From positions 9,297 through 36,978 of the forward strand of contig DBXJ01000063.1 in assembly GCA_002309475.1 (NCBI GenBank): a stretch of 27,682 nt of DNA, given 5' to 3'. The stretch comes from Bacteroidales bacterium UBA1215 (GTDB lineage: Bacteria > Bacteroidota > Bacteroidia > Bacteroidales > WCHB1-69). The stretch's first letter is position 1, and each line of letters starts with the position of its first letter. Positions 1-7,765 of this stretch are shown in pieces. The position numbers and the translations under genes are program-made. The notes beneath the pieces were generated by a model, which made no database searches, was not told the origin of the DNA, and worked only from the letters and a program-made list of their open reading frames with translations.

Positions 1-84
1 GCCCAGGTGGCGGAATTGGTAGACGCGATGGTCTCAAACACCATTGAGGTTACACTCATGCCGGTTCGATCCCGGCCCTGGGTA
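1..84 (+). tRNA. tRNA-Leu (anticodon CAA)
   Basis: Class II tRNA. The acceptor stem pairs bases 1-7 with 77-83 (one G-U pair at the end), with discriminator A84. The anticodon stem ATGGT/ACCAT encloses loop CTCAAAC, giving anticodon CAA at 35-37, which reads UUG. A long variable arm with stem TGAG/CTCA (45-48 and 55-58) is typical of leucine tRNAs. The T arm GCCGG-TTCGATC-CCGGC is intact. CCA is not encoded, so it must be added after transcription. Any promoter lies outside the window. Confidence 0.97.
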
Positions 85-87
85 CAA

Positions 88-116
88 CACTGACAAGTTG
101 ATTGTCAGTGTTTTTT
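88..116 (+). terminator. Intrinsic terminator of tRNA-Leu
   Basis: Nine-base perfect stem CACTGACAA (88-96) / TTGTCAGTG (102-110) with loop GTTGA, followed by six T residues and more T-rich sequence. It lies directly after the tRNA. The facing acyltransferase gene ends at 127 on the other strand, so the hairpin may also stop that transcript, although its T tract on that strand is weaker. Confidence 0.88.
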
Positions 117-126
117 GTTTTATCAA

Positions 127-1401
127 TTACAAATATTTTCTCACCCAGTCTCTCAATTTCAACATTTCTTTTTTGGCTTGTTGGTGGAAAAATTGATAGA
201 TCCAAACACGATAATTTTTCACAACTTGCATGCAAAAAACTGCAATTAATGGCATTAGAAGCAATATTCCTATTGCCAACCACCAAGAATGAAATATCAA
301 ACCAAATACTAATGCTAAAATGATATGATACAAAGGTGACAGCACCAAATACATGGCATATTTAATAGTGGCATTAAAACCCGTTGGACTTATTTTATCC
401 AACCATTTTAATATCAACCAAATAAGCTCGTTACCAATAACACCCGATAAAAAGAAAGGCAAACTCAACAAACAAATAAGACTATTTTTCAGTTTGCTTT
501 CGCTTTCCGCCATAGATAGCAATAATACATCTATTTTGTTTCGCTTGAAATATTGATTACATTGACTTATTGATTGCCAAAAATTCTCATCTTCTATCAT
601 GGAAAGTTTGTCAACAATTGCTTGCCGTATTTTCATTTGGTTGAACAAAGTAGGCTCTAAATTATTTTTTTGCATCTCCATATTTTGACAAATATGGCTA
701 ACTATGTACAAATCTTGATAGTGATTTAAATCTTGAATATTAAACATCAATTTTTTCACCTCTTCATAAGCAATGTCTCTAATGGCATTGATAGCCAAAG
801 GAACATCCTGATTGTTTTCGTAGTAATATTTTTTTGTGGAAATTGGTTGGCCAATGTTGATTAACAAAGGATAGCCGAACTTGTCATAATGACCATATTC
901 TAATCCTATCGGCAACATAAAGACATCTTCTTGCGGATTATTTTTTAATGTAGAAAAAGCTATTCTAAAAGGACCTTTTACAAAAGTCCGCAAACGATGC
1001 TTTTCATCTTGTCCTCCTTCCGGCATCATGCAAATAGTTTCTCCATGCTGCAAAATATCTACCGACAATTGAATATTTTCTTCATTTTTCTTCACATCTT
1101 GAAAATTTTCTTTTTGCCGATATGCTGGTATCATTTTCAAAGACCGCAAGAATTTGTTGGCTAAAGGCTTTTTGAACATATCGGAACGAACAAAAAACAA
1201 TACAGGCTGTGGCACCAAAGTCGCCAACACAATACTGTCTATAGCAGCATTTTGGTGATTGGGAATCATTATATATTTTTTGTCAAGAGGGATGTTTTCT
1301 TTTCCGACCACCTCTACTTTTGAAAACCATTTAAACATCATCATAGTGACATACTGATGCCAACAACGATACCACAAAGATGCTTGATTTCTTTTTAACA
1401 T
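127..1401 (-). CDS. PlsC-like glycerolipid acyltransferase with C-terminal membrane segments
   Basis: 424 residues. Probably transfers an acyl chain to glycerol-3-phosphate or a lysophospholipid at the inner membrane. The acyltransferase block I is NHQNAAIDS, with H49 and D55 (His-x5-Asp spacing, as in the branch with NHQNAxxD motifs, rather than the classic His-x4-Asp of PlsC). Block III is the MMPEGGQD segment with E128-G129-G130. After about residue 290 the protein continues into strongly hydrophobic stretches near 300-320 and 340-395, predicted membrane anchors beyond the catalytic domain. The start is the ATG at 1401; another Met cluster occurs near residue 20. The gene follows mscL on the same strand, but a strong terminator separates them. 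Exact substrate and product are not deducible from sequence. Confidence 0.82.
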   Translation of the reverse strand: MLKRNQASLWYRCWHQYVTMMMFKWFSKVEVVGKENIPLDKKYIMIPNHQNAAIDSIVLATLVPQPVLFFVRSDMFKKPLANKFLRSLKMIPAYRQKENFQDVKKNEENIQLSVDILQHGETICMMPEGGQDEKHRLRTFVKGPFRIAFSTLKNNPQEDVFMLPIGLEYGHYDKFGYPLLINIGQPISTKKYYYENNQDVPLAINAIRDIAYEEVKKLMFNIQDLNHYQDLYIVSHICQNMEMQKNNLEPTLFNQMKIRQAIVDKLSMIEDENFWQSISQCNQYFKRNKIDVLLLSMAESESKLKNSLICLLSLPFFLSGVIGNELIWLILKWLDKISPTGFNATIKYAMYLVLSPLYHIILALVFGLIFHSWWLAIGILLLMPLIAVFCMQVVKNYRVWIYQFFHQQAKKEMLKLRDWVRKYL

Positions 1402-1418
1402 TGCAAAATGAATTTTAT

Positions 1419-1447
1419 AAAAAAATAGGTGTCTCTACGACACCTAT
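1419..1447 (-). terminator. Intrinsic terminator of mscL
   Basis: Perfect nine-base stem (1425-1433 with 1439-1447, ATAGGTGTC/GACACCTAT) and a five-base loop. On the minus strand it is followed by seven T residues (A run 1419-1425 on the plus strand). It sits between the mscL stop and the acyltransferase start, only 18 bases before the latter. Confidence 0.9.
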
Positions 1448-1454
1448 CTATTAT

Positions 1455-1892
1455 TTATTTTTTTTGTTCTTTCAATAAATCTCTAATTTCTGTCAACAAC
1501 ACTTCTTCTTTTGATGGTGCTGGAGGAGTTGCAGGTGTTTCTTCCTCTTTCTTTTTGAGATTTGACAATTTATTAATTCCTTTTATTATCATAAAGATAC
1601 AGAATGCAACAATGATGAAATCTATCACCACTTGAATAAAATTGCCATAATTCCACATAACAGGCTCTGCCGCTGCATCATGCCATGGTAAAATTGCCGG
1701 TATTTTTACACTCAACTCTGTAAAACTAACACCACCTATCAACCATCCTATCGGCGGCATTATAATGTCACTAACTAAAGAGGATACAATTTTTCCAAAA
1801 GCACCGCCGATGATTACACCGACAGCCATATCTACAACATTGCCTCTCATTGCGAAGTCTTTAAACTCCTTTAAAAAATTTCCTTTTGCCAT
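1455..1892 (-). CDS. mscL: Large-conductance mechanosensitive channel MscL
   Basis: 145 residues, within the usual 125-150 for the family. Homopentameric inner-membrane channel that opens under membrane tension and releases solutes on hypo-osmotic shock. The N-terminal helix KEFKDFAMRGNVVDMAVG and the glycine-rich pore helix VIIGGAFGKIVSSLVSDIIM form the first membrane segment (about residues 15-45). A variable periplasmic loop follows, then the second membrane helix around 85-108 (FIQVVIDFIIVAFCIFMIIK). The tail has a Pro-rich linker (ATPPAPSKEE) and the charged C-terminal helix LLTEIRDLLKEQKK. The ATG at 1892 is the only start consistent with the conserved N terminus. It has its own promoter and is monocistronic, judging by the terminator behind it. 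Confidence 0.97.
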   Translation of the reverse strand: MAKGNFLKEFKDFAMRGNVVDMAVGVIIGGAFGKIVSSLVSDIIMPPIGWLIGGVSFTELSVKIPAILPWHDAAAEPVMWNYGNFIQVVIDFIIVAFCIFMIIKGINKLSNLKKKEEETPATPPAPSKEEVLLTEIRDLLKEQKK

Positions 1893-1915
1893 AGTTCTAA
1901 TAATTTAAAATTTTG

Positions 1916-1923
1916 CAAAGATA
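1916..1923 (-). promoter_or_regulatory. Promoter -7 element of mscL
   Basis: On the minus strand the motif TATCTTTG matches the Bacteroidota -7 consensus TAnnTTTG, 23 bases before the mscL ATG. A T-rich segment lies about 20 bases further upstream at the -33 position. Confidence 0.7.
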
Positions 1924-2003
1924 CAATTTTTCTATTTGTTAAAAAGAATTATCTTCAAAAATATTATTTTTTTCAAAATTGAATTTATTTCAAAAAAATA
2001 TTA

Positions 2004-2011
2004 TACCTTTG
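2004..2011 (+). promoter_or_regulatory. Promoter -7 element of rho
   Basis: TACCTTTG matches TAnnTTTG. Transcription would begin near 2017-2019, giving a leader of about 85 bases before the rho ATG, which is long compared with other units in this window. Confidence 0.7.
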
Positions 2012-2102
2012 CATTCGCTTTCACGGCAGTCATTAACAACCAATCCCACAAATCAATCCAAGAAAATTTTTAATGTAATATTGAAACATATATATAAAAT
2101 TT

Positions 2103-3779
2103 ATGGCAAATAAAATTCAAAGATTAGATATTGATACATTAGATAGCAAAACTACAGCAGAGTTAAAAGCATTTGCACGAAGTAGAAAAATTGCAGGATT
2201 CGAAACTCTTGACAGAACAGCACTCTTATTCAAATTGAGAGAATTTCAAAATCACATGGATCAAATATCCAATTTCAAAAAAACTGAGGTGGTAAAAGTA
2301 GAAACACCTCAATCAACTTCTCAAGAAACAGAAAATACTATTGTTGCACCTGCGGAACAAGTTAATATAGAAAAACAAAAAAAACATTTCGAACCACATC
2401 AGAAACGCCAAAAAAGAGAGCGTATCAACTTCGAAAACACCAATAACCATCAGGAACATCACCTCCATGACAAAAAAGAAAAGACCAATATTCCATACCA
2501 AAATAATCATGCCACTAATGAGATAACAGCAGAAAATAATACACCAGCAACTGCAGATAGTAATAAATCGGAAAACACCCCAACAGAAAACATTTCTTCT
2601 AATACCACTCAAAATCAACCATCTAATACCATCAAAGGTATGGTGCCGAAAGACATTGACTTTTTGGGCAATGTAGATGTTGAAGGAGTTTTGGAAATAT
2701 TGCCCGATAACTACGGCTACCTACGTTCAGCTGACTATAATTATTTGAGTTCTCCTGATGATGTATATGTATCTCATTCACAAATAAAACTCTTTGGTTT
2801 AAAAACAGGTGATGTCATTACCGGCATAGTTCGTCCGCCAAAAGAAGGAGAAAAATATTTTCCATTATTAAAAATCAACTTTATTAATGGGAAATCACCG
2901 GAAGAAGTGCGAGATAGAATTCCTTTTGACTTTCTAACACCGCTTTTCCCTGACGAAAAAATCAATTTGATAAGAAAAGATGAGAACAATATCTCTATGA
3001 GAATTATTGACTTATTTGCTCCTATAGGCAAGGGCCAACGCGGATTGATCGTTGCTCAACCCAAAACAGGAAAAACTGTTCTTTTAAAAGAAGTTGCCAA
3101 TTCTATTGCCTACAATCATCCTGAAATATATCTTATTATATTGTTGATAGACGAACGTCCGGAAGAAGTTACCGATATGGCTCGCAGTGTAAAAGCCGAA
3201 GTAATTGCCTCCACATTTGACGAACCTGCAGAACGCCATGTAAGAATTGCCAACATAGTATTAGAAAAAGCCAAACGTATGGTAGAATGTGGTCATGATG
3301 TATGTATATTATTAGATTCCATCACTCGATTGGCAAGAGCTTACAATACAATGGCACCTGCTTCCGGAAAGGTTCTTTCAGGCGGTGTAGAAGCCAATGC
3401 ATTGCAAAAACCTAAAAGATTTTTCGGTGCTGCCCGTAAAATTGAAAACGGAGGTTCTCTTACTATTATTGCCACTGCATTGACAGAAACCGGTTCCAAA
3501 ATGGACGAAGTAATTTTTGAGGAATTTAAAGGAACCGGTAACATGGAATTGCAATTAGATAGAAAATTATCCAACAAGCGGATATTCCCTGCCGTTGACA
3601 TTATTGCATCAAGCACTCGTAGAGATGATCTTCTTCAAGAAGAATCTACATTAAAGAGAATGTGGATTTTACGAAATCACTTAGCAGATATGACTTCTAT
3701 TGAAGCAATGGAATTTGTAAAACAAAGAATGTCAACTACCCGTTCCAATGAAGAATTTTTAATTTCTATGAACGGATAA
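2103..3779 (+). CDS. rho: Transcription termination factor Rho with large N-terminal disordered insertion
   Basis: 558 residues against 419 in E. coli. Hexameric RNA-dependent ATPase that ends transcription. The N-terminal Rho domain (about 1-60, LKAFARSRKI) is followed by some 120 residues of low-complexity sequence (about 65-185), rich in Asn, Gln, His, Lys and Glu. The RNA-binding cold-shock-like domain then begins at VEGVLEILPDNYGYLRS (V193). The ATPase core has Walker A QPKTGKT (319-325), Walker B ILLD ending at D405, the VLSGGVEANAL and KPKRFFGAARKIENGG segments, and the R-loop/arginine-finger region EFKGTGNMELQL and STRRDDLL. All are standard, so it should be active. Own promoter; convergent with the glycosyltransferase gene four bases beyond its stop. 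Insertions here are known in Bacteroidota. Confidence 0.98.
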   Translation: MANKIQRLDIDTLDSKTTAELKAFARSRKIAGFETLDRTALLFKLREFQNHMDQISNFKKTEVVKVETPQSTSQETENTIVAPAEQVNIEKQKKHFEPHQKRQKRERINFENTNNHQEHHLHDKKEKTNIPYQNNHATNEITAENNTPATADSNKSENTPTENISSNTTQNQPSNTIKGMVPKDIDFLGNVDVEGVLEILPDNYGYLRSADYNYLSSPDDVYVSHSQIKLFGLKTGDVITGIVRPPKEGEKYFPLLKINFINGKSPEEVRDRIPFDFLTPLFPDEKINLIRKDENNISMRIIDLFAPIGKGQRGLIVAQPKTGKTVLLKEVANSIAYNHPEIYLIILLIDERPEEVTDMARSVKAEVIASTFDEPAERHVRIANIVLEKAKRMVECGHDVCILLDSITRLARAYNTMAPASGKVLSGGVEANALQKPKRFFGAARKIENGGSLTIIATALTETGSKMDEVIFEEFKGTGNMELQLDRKLSNKRIFPAVDIIASSTRRDDLLQEESTLKRMWILRNHLADMTSIEAMEFVKQRMSTTRSNEEFLISMNG

Positions 3780-3783
3780 TATT

Positions 3784-5001
3784 CTAATTGTTTAGAAAAT
3801 TATAGATTTTGTTATACTTATCCACACCCCATTCCAAAGAATAATATTTTTGGGCTGCTTGTATCAATAATACTTTGTCCATCGTCAACAAAGCATCTAT
3901 TTGATCAATCGCTTTGGCATAGTTTTCATGATTGAATTCTTTGACAACTATTCCACAATGGGTATCTGCAACAATTTCGTCCACATCACCCACTCCCGCA
4001 TTGACAATCAAAGGAATGCCCATACCCAGCAATTCCCCCATTTTTGTTGGCGAAGATGCCTTTTTGGAAAACACCGGCTGAATAAAAAATATAGAAATGT
4101 CTGACAATGCAATATGCAATGGCATTTGCTCTCTTGAGACACGTTTTATCACCAATCTATCCTCTTTTATACCATATTTTGCTGCTGCGGTAATAATTTG
4201 TTGTCTATCATCAGGTGTGAGAATCAAGAATTTGACATGAGCACGTTTTTGCATTAACACTCTCACAAAATCCATCATTTCTGAAAACATATACCAAGTA
4301 CCAAAAGAGCCCACATAAGAAATTACAAAATCATCATCATTGATTTTCAATTCTTTTCTTAAATGTTCTTTTTCTTCTGCTTGAACATTTTGCATAGAAA
4401 AATGATGCAAATCGGCACAACATGGAATTACTTCAATCGGTGTGGTAACATGCATTTGCTCTATCATCACTTTTTTTCCTGCATTGGTCAAAGAAACAAT
4501 ATAGTCAGCCTGCGATTGTAATTGTTTTTCTTTGTATTTGAAATATTTATATACCAAATTATATATCAATTTCTTACGATTCCACACATGACCATCCACC
4601 CGCTCATCGGCAAAAAAACCTCGCATGTCGAAAATAAATTTGACATGAAAATTTCTTTTCAAATCCAAACCGATACTTCCGGCCATATAACTGCGACAAT
4701 GCACTAATTGATAATGATTCTCTTTGCACAATTTAATCGCCATTCGCTTCATATTACGCATATTGTGCAAAGCTGAAATAATGGGATATTTTTTACTATA
4801 AGGAACACTATACCAAAGAATATTGTTTGCTTCGGTTATCTGTTTAACTTTTTCGTTTTCCAATTTATAAATATTTGGTTTATCGCAAGATAACACTGTG
4901 ATTTGATGTCCTTTGTCCGACAAACCGCAAAGATATGGCAACACTTGTGAACGACCTAAAGTATCTGTCAACCCATCATAAGAAATATATAGTACATTCA
5001 T
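3784..5001 (-). CDS. GT4-like glycosyltransferase (GT-B fold)
   Basis: 405 residues. Predicted to transfer a sugar from a nucleotide donor to a lipid-linked or surface glycan acceptor on the cytoplasmic face. The N-terminal Rossmann-like domain starts at MNVLYISYDGLTDTLGRSQV with the glycine loop typical of GT4 acceptor domains. The second domain begins near residue 215 (FVISYVGSFGTWY). The donor-site segment reads FSKKASSPTKMGELLGMGIP, in which SSPTK and the following Glu stand where many GT4 enzymes carry the E-x7-E motif. No membrane segment was seen. The gene lies 12 bases downstream of the polytopic membrane protein, so it is probably co-transcribed with it. Donor and acceptor cannot be inferred. 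Confidence 0.85.
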   Translation of the reverse strand: MNVLYISYDGLTDTLGRSQVLPYLCGLSDKGHQITVLSCDKPNIYKLENEKVKQITEANNILWYSVPYSKKYPIISALHNMRNMKRMAIKLCKENHYQLVHCRSYMAGSIGLDLKRNFHVKFIFDMRGFFADERVDGHVWNRKKLIYNLVYKYFKYKEKQLQSQADYIVSLTNAGKKVMIEQMHVTTPIEVIPCCADLHHFSMQNVQAEEKEHLRKELKINDDDFVISYVGSFGTWYMFSEMMDFVRVLMQKRAHVKFLILTPDDRQQIITAAAKYGIKEDRLVIKRVSREQMPLHIALSDISIFFIQPVFSKKASSPTKMGELLGMGIPLIVNAGVGDVDEIVADTHCGIVVKEFNHENYAKAIDQIDALLTMDKVLLIQAAQKYYSLEWGVDKYNKIYNFLNN

Positions 5002-5013
5002 ATTTACTCAATT

Positions 5014-6381
5014 TTAATGATCTTCTTTCACCAATGGCATATTTTTACTCTTCCTATATACATTAGAAATATATAACAAAATAAAGAAGAAATATGGCAC
5101 AAATGGAATTCTAAATCGCACCAAAGCACCAAAATTTGATGTAGACAAGCCTACTCCACATGCCAACAATAAAGTAAAAATAAGACAATATAAGAAAAAA
5201 AGATTTTCATTAATCAGTTGGTAGGTCTTTTTAAGTCCGACCACTAATATTACATATATTGATATAAGTAGCAAAACAAAATTTTCCACCCCAGAAAACA
5301 GCATTGCAGCCGAACGCACTTCCCATAGAAATGGCCTATACAAACCGGCAATTATCGCTAATGGTGCTACCGAAACAGCTCCATTAACATCATCATAACC
5401 TCCAATATCAAACGATTGTCCTTGATAATAATCTTGTTTTAAGTCGTATTGAGAAAGAGATGCACTTTCCACCATGGCATCTACGGAAGCATATTTTCCT
5501 CCCAACATATTACCTAAGGTAGTCATTCCGTATAATGCCACCACTGACATTACAACCATCACTATAGGCAATATTATAACTCTTAAAACCTTATTTTTAA
5601 CTTTATATAAATATGTAAAACCAAACCAAACAAAAAATGCTAAAAACAAAGCAAACAAAACATAAGGTTTCAATGAATAAACAACATAAACGGAAAACAA
5701 CAACTTAATAATATTGCCAACTCCAATTTGTCGGTCAAAAAACAATCTATACAAATATAACAACATCATTCCGGAAAAAGAATAGACGTATGCATCTTTC
5801 ATAATTCCGGAACTAAACAAAATAACTGAAGGCACACACATAAATGCAATAAAGGTAATTTTTGTATGATTTGGAAACATTTTGTCAACAAAACGAAATA
5901 CTTTCCAATTCAACAAATATAAAAATCCATTCATCAAAATGCTAATTAAATAATAATTGTCGAAACCGGCAATAGCAAACACAGATGTAAATCGGTGCAT
6001 GGAATAAATTCCACTAGCATTGTTTAAACGGAAAAGAGGATTATAATAAGTGGTATCTATCATACCAATGTTGGATGCATCAACTGTGTCGAAGAGTATT
6101 CTAAAGTAAGATAATGGACTATTCCAAAATGTTTTAGCTAAATAGCATGAATTTCTAAAATAATAAAAGGTATCGCCTGCCCATCTATAATGAAATTCAT
6201 AAAGCATTGCAAAGGCAATACCCCCAAATATTTTTATCAACAAACCAAATATCAGTAAGTGATATAATTTTTTATCTTTTGCATAGATAGTACGACCTAC
6301 TATAGCGTATATAAAAACAATCAATAATATATACACTAATATTACCGGTAAAGTAAACAGCGTTAACTGCTCATTATGCAT
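5014..6381 (-). CDS. Polytopic membrane protein, likely polysaccharide synthesis
   Basis: 455 residues with about ten hydrophobic segments: near 8-28, 41-61, 130-157, 174-191, 196-213, 222-259, 266-287, 365-385, 393-411 and 427-441. A first outer loop carries RWAGDTFYYF (67-75), resembling the acidic motif in the first loop of GT-C transferases. SGIMKDAYVY (191-200) begins a membrane helix, and GLYRPFLWE (346-354) and STSNFGALVRFRIPF (413-427) look like family-conserved patches. I associate such patches with uncharacterised Bacteroidota membrane proteins in exopolysaccharide loci. By analogy it could be a GT-C transferase or polymerase, but no characterised family was recognised with confidence. 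It sits between a small ORF and a glycosyltransferase, all on one strand with gaps of 12-16 bases. Confidence 0.75.
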   Translation of the reverse strand: MHNEQLTLFTLPVILVYILLIVFIYAIVGRTIYAKDKKLYHLLIFGLLIKIFGGIAFAMLYEFHYRWAGDTFYYFRNSCYLAKTFWNSPLSYFRILFDTVDASNIGMIDTTYYNPLFRLNNASGIYSMHRFTSVFAIAGFDNYYLISILMNGFLYLLNWKVFRFVDKMFPNHTKITFIAFMCVPSVILFSSGIMKDAYVYSFSGMMLLYLYRLFFDRQIGVGNIIKLLFSVYVVYSLKPYVLFALFLAFFVWFGFTYLYKVKNKVLRVIILPIVMVVMSVVALYGMTTLGNMLGGKYASVDAMVESASLSQYDLKQDYYQGQSFDIGGYDDVNGAVSVAPLAIIAGLYRPFLWEVRSAAMLFSGVENFVLLLISIYVILVVGLKKTYQLINENLFFLYCLIFTLLLACGVGLSTSNFGALVRFRIPFVPYFFFILLYISNVYRKSKNMPLVKEDH

Positions 6382-6397
6382 TAGACAAACTTGCTAA

Positions 6398-6553
6398 CTA
6401 GTTATTGGCAAAAATTAATTTTCCGAAATTTTGGACATATTCTACTTGCAATGCCTTGGAATAGTTAAAAATTCTTTCCAAAACTTGTTTTCTAGGATAA
6501 TTATTCTTTGATGGTTTGTCGTTTTTCGAGGTTGAAAGAGTAAAATTGTTCAT
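6398..6553 (-). CDS. Small conserved-looking protein of 51 residues
   Basis: ATG at 6553, TAG at 6398-6400. The sequence has a polar N terminus (MNNFTLSTSKNDKPSKNNYP) and a compact C-terminal part (RKQVLERIFNYSKALQVEYV, then QNFGKLIFANN), predicted as one amphipathic helix plus a strand-like tail. I recall the pattern Pro-x(4-6)-hydrophobic-N-Y-S-K/R-A/S-L-x-V near the C terminus from many short hypothetical proteins in Bacteroidota; that is memory, not a search. The ORF fills most of a 316-base gap that otherwise looks empty, lies 16 bases upstream of the membrane-protein gene on the same strand, and has unremarkable codon use. No signal peptide or cysteine pair. Function unknown. Confidence 0.65.
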   Translation of the reverse strand: MNNFTLSTSKNDKPSKNNYPRKQVLERIFNYSKALQVEYVQNFGKLIFANN

Positions 6554-6582
6554 AAGCAATCGTTTTTATTTCACATTTATTT

Positions 6583-6590
6583 GAAATTTA
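6583..6590 (-). promoter_or_regulatory. Possible promoter of the small-ORF/membrane-protein/glycosyltransferase unit
   Basis: TAAATTTC on the minus strand differs from TAnnTTTG at one base and lies 29 bases before the small-ORF ATG. No better match was found between this gene and the divergent MORN-protein gene. Weak evidence. Confidence 0.35.
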
Positions 6591-6663
6591 AACGCACATA
6601 TTATATTTTTATTATTGAATAAAAAAAATTTTTTATAATTGATGATAATATCTTTTTTTAATG

Positions 6664-6671
6664 TAATTTTG
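6664..6671 (+). promoter_or_regulatory. Promoter -7 element of the MORN-protein/mnmA operon
   Basis: TAATTTTG matches TAnnTTTG. It lies 35 bases before the ATG at 6707 and just downstream of a very A/T-rich stretch (about 6590-6660). Confidence 0.65.
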
Positions 6672-6706
6672 TAGTTTGATTTTTAACCATTCAAATATTG
6701 AAAATA

Positions 6707-7765
6707 ATGAAGAAGATTGTAATATTTATCGCATTTGTAATAGTTTCTCAATCATATATTTTCGGTCAACAATCCGATACTTTGAACCGAACGGATAAAT
6801 TTGGCAAAAAATATGGTTATTGGAAACAATACGACAATGGTCATCTTTTGTGGGAAGGACAATTCTACAATGGCAGCCCTATTGGCGTTATGTACCACTA
6901 CTATGACAATGGTCAAATTGAAACCTATTCTAAATATTATATCAATTCTCCAAAAGTTGATGCCATTATCTATCACCGCAATGGACAAAAAGCTGCTGAA
7001 GGTGAATATATTGACAAACAAAAAAATGGCAAATGGCTATATTATAGTGCAAAAGGAGTACTGATTTCAGAAGAAAACTGGGATAAAGGACTCAAAGAAG
7101 GTTCTTGCAAAAACTATTCTCCTCGAGACGGCATTTTAGTAGAAGACATCTCCTGGCACAAAGGAAAACTACATGGTCCTTATAAAACTTATTATGCCAG
7201 CGGACAGCCAAGAATATCTATGAACTACGAAAACGGCAAAATGCAAGGGAATTTTCAATGCTGCTATGAGAGTGGAAAAATTTGGGTAAAGGGACAATAT
7301 GTCAATGATTTAAGAAATGGCACATGGACTCGTTACAACGAAAACGGCAATGAATTGAAAATAGAAGAAATTGTCAATGGATTAGCTACTTCAACCATTT
7401 TAGGATTCCAAATTCAAGGACAATGGTTAAAAATCAATGCCACACAAATCGCCTATTTTTACAATCAGGGTGACAATATAATCATGCAATTGTTCAATAA
7501 GAAAAAATTCACGATTATCAACACTACTTTAGAAGAAATAGAAAGTCTTGCAGGCGTTAGTTTATTCATTTTCCTCAATCCAAATTTTCTTTCCTCCTAC
7601 CGTTCGGTGAAAAAAGTCACCTATTCTACTGACGAAGATGGTGTTGAAGAAGCAGAAATTTTGATATATCCCAATCCGAATTTTCCTGTTATTGCTACCG
7701 GTGAAGAATGCCGTTCTTTAAAGTCTCTCCTCAACGAAAACGAACCTTCCGACAAAGATGAGTAA
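6707..7765 (+). CDS. Secreted MORN-repeat (YwqK-like) protein
   Basis: 352 residues from the ATG at 6707; a TTG three codons upstream is possible but less likely. A signal peptide is clear (MKKIVIFIAFVIVSQSYIFG, then QQ), so the protein is exported. Residues about 33-230 form eight degenerate repeats of about 23-25 residues with the pattern aromatic-x-x-Y-x-x-x-G near the start and a final Gly, for example YGYWKQYDNGHLLWEGQF and PYKTYYASGQPRISMNYENG. This is the MORN_2 type, usually annotated as YwqK-family antitoxin. The last 120 residues are a separate domain without repeats that I do not recognise. No toxin gene is adjacent, so an envelope role is more plausible than antitoxin. The gene overlaps mnmA by eight bases, suggesting translational coupling. 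Confidence 0.85.
   Translation: MKKIVIFIAFVIVSQSYIFGQQSDTLNRTDKFGKKYGYWKQYDNGHLLWEGQFYNGSPIGVMYHYYDNGQIETYSKYYINSPKVDAIIYHRNGQKAAEGEYIDKQKNGKWLYYSAKGVLISEENWDKGLKEGSCKNYSPRDGILVEDISWHKGKLHGPYKTYYASGQPRISMNYENGKMQGNFQCCYESGKIWVKGQYVNDLRNGTWTRYNENGNELKIEEIVNGLATSTILGFQIQGQWLKINATQIAYFYNQGDNIIMQLFNKKKFTIINTTLEEIESLAGVSLFIFLNPNFLSSYRSVKKVTYSTDEDGVEEAEILIYPNPNFPVIATGEECRSLKSLLNENEPSDKDE

Noticed and set aside
3782..3797. Hairpin TTCTAA/TTAGAA between rho and the glycosyltransferase
   Set aside because: Only six A/T-rich pairs and no T run on either strand, so it is not a convincing terminator.
6698..6706. TTG start for the MORN protein
   Set aside because: The ATG three codons downstream gives a normal signal peptide, and I see no ribosome-binding site favouring the TTG.
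6707..7765. Toxin-antitoxin system from the YwqK label
   Set aside because: No toxin-like gene adjoins, and the signal peptide indicates export; the repeats alone explain the label.
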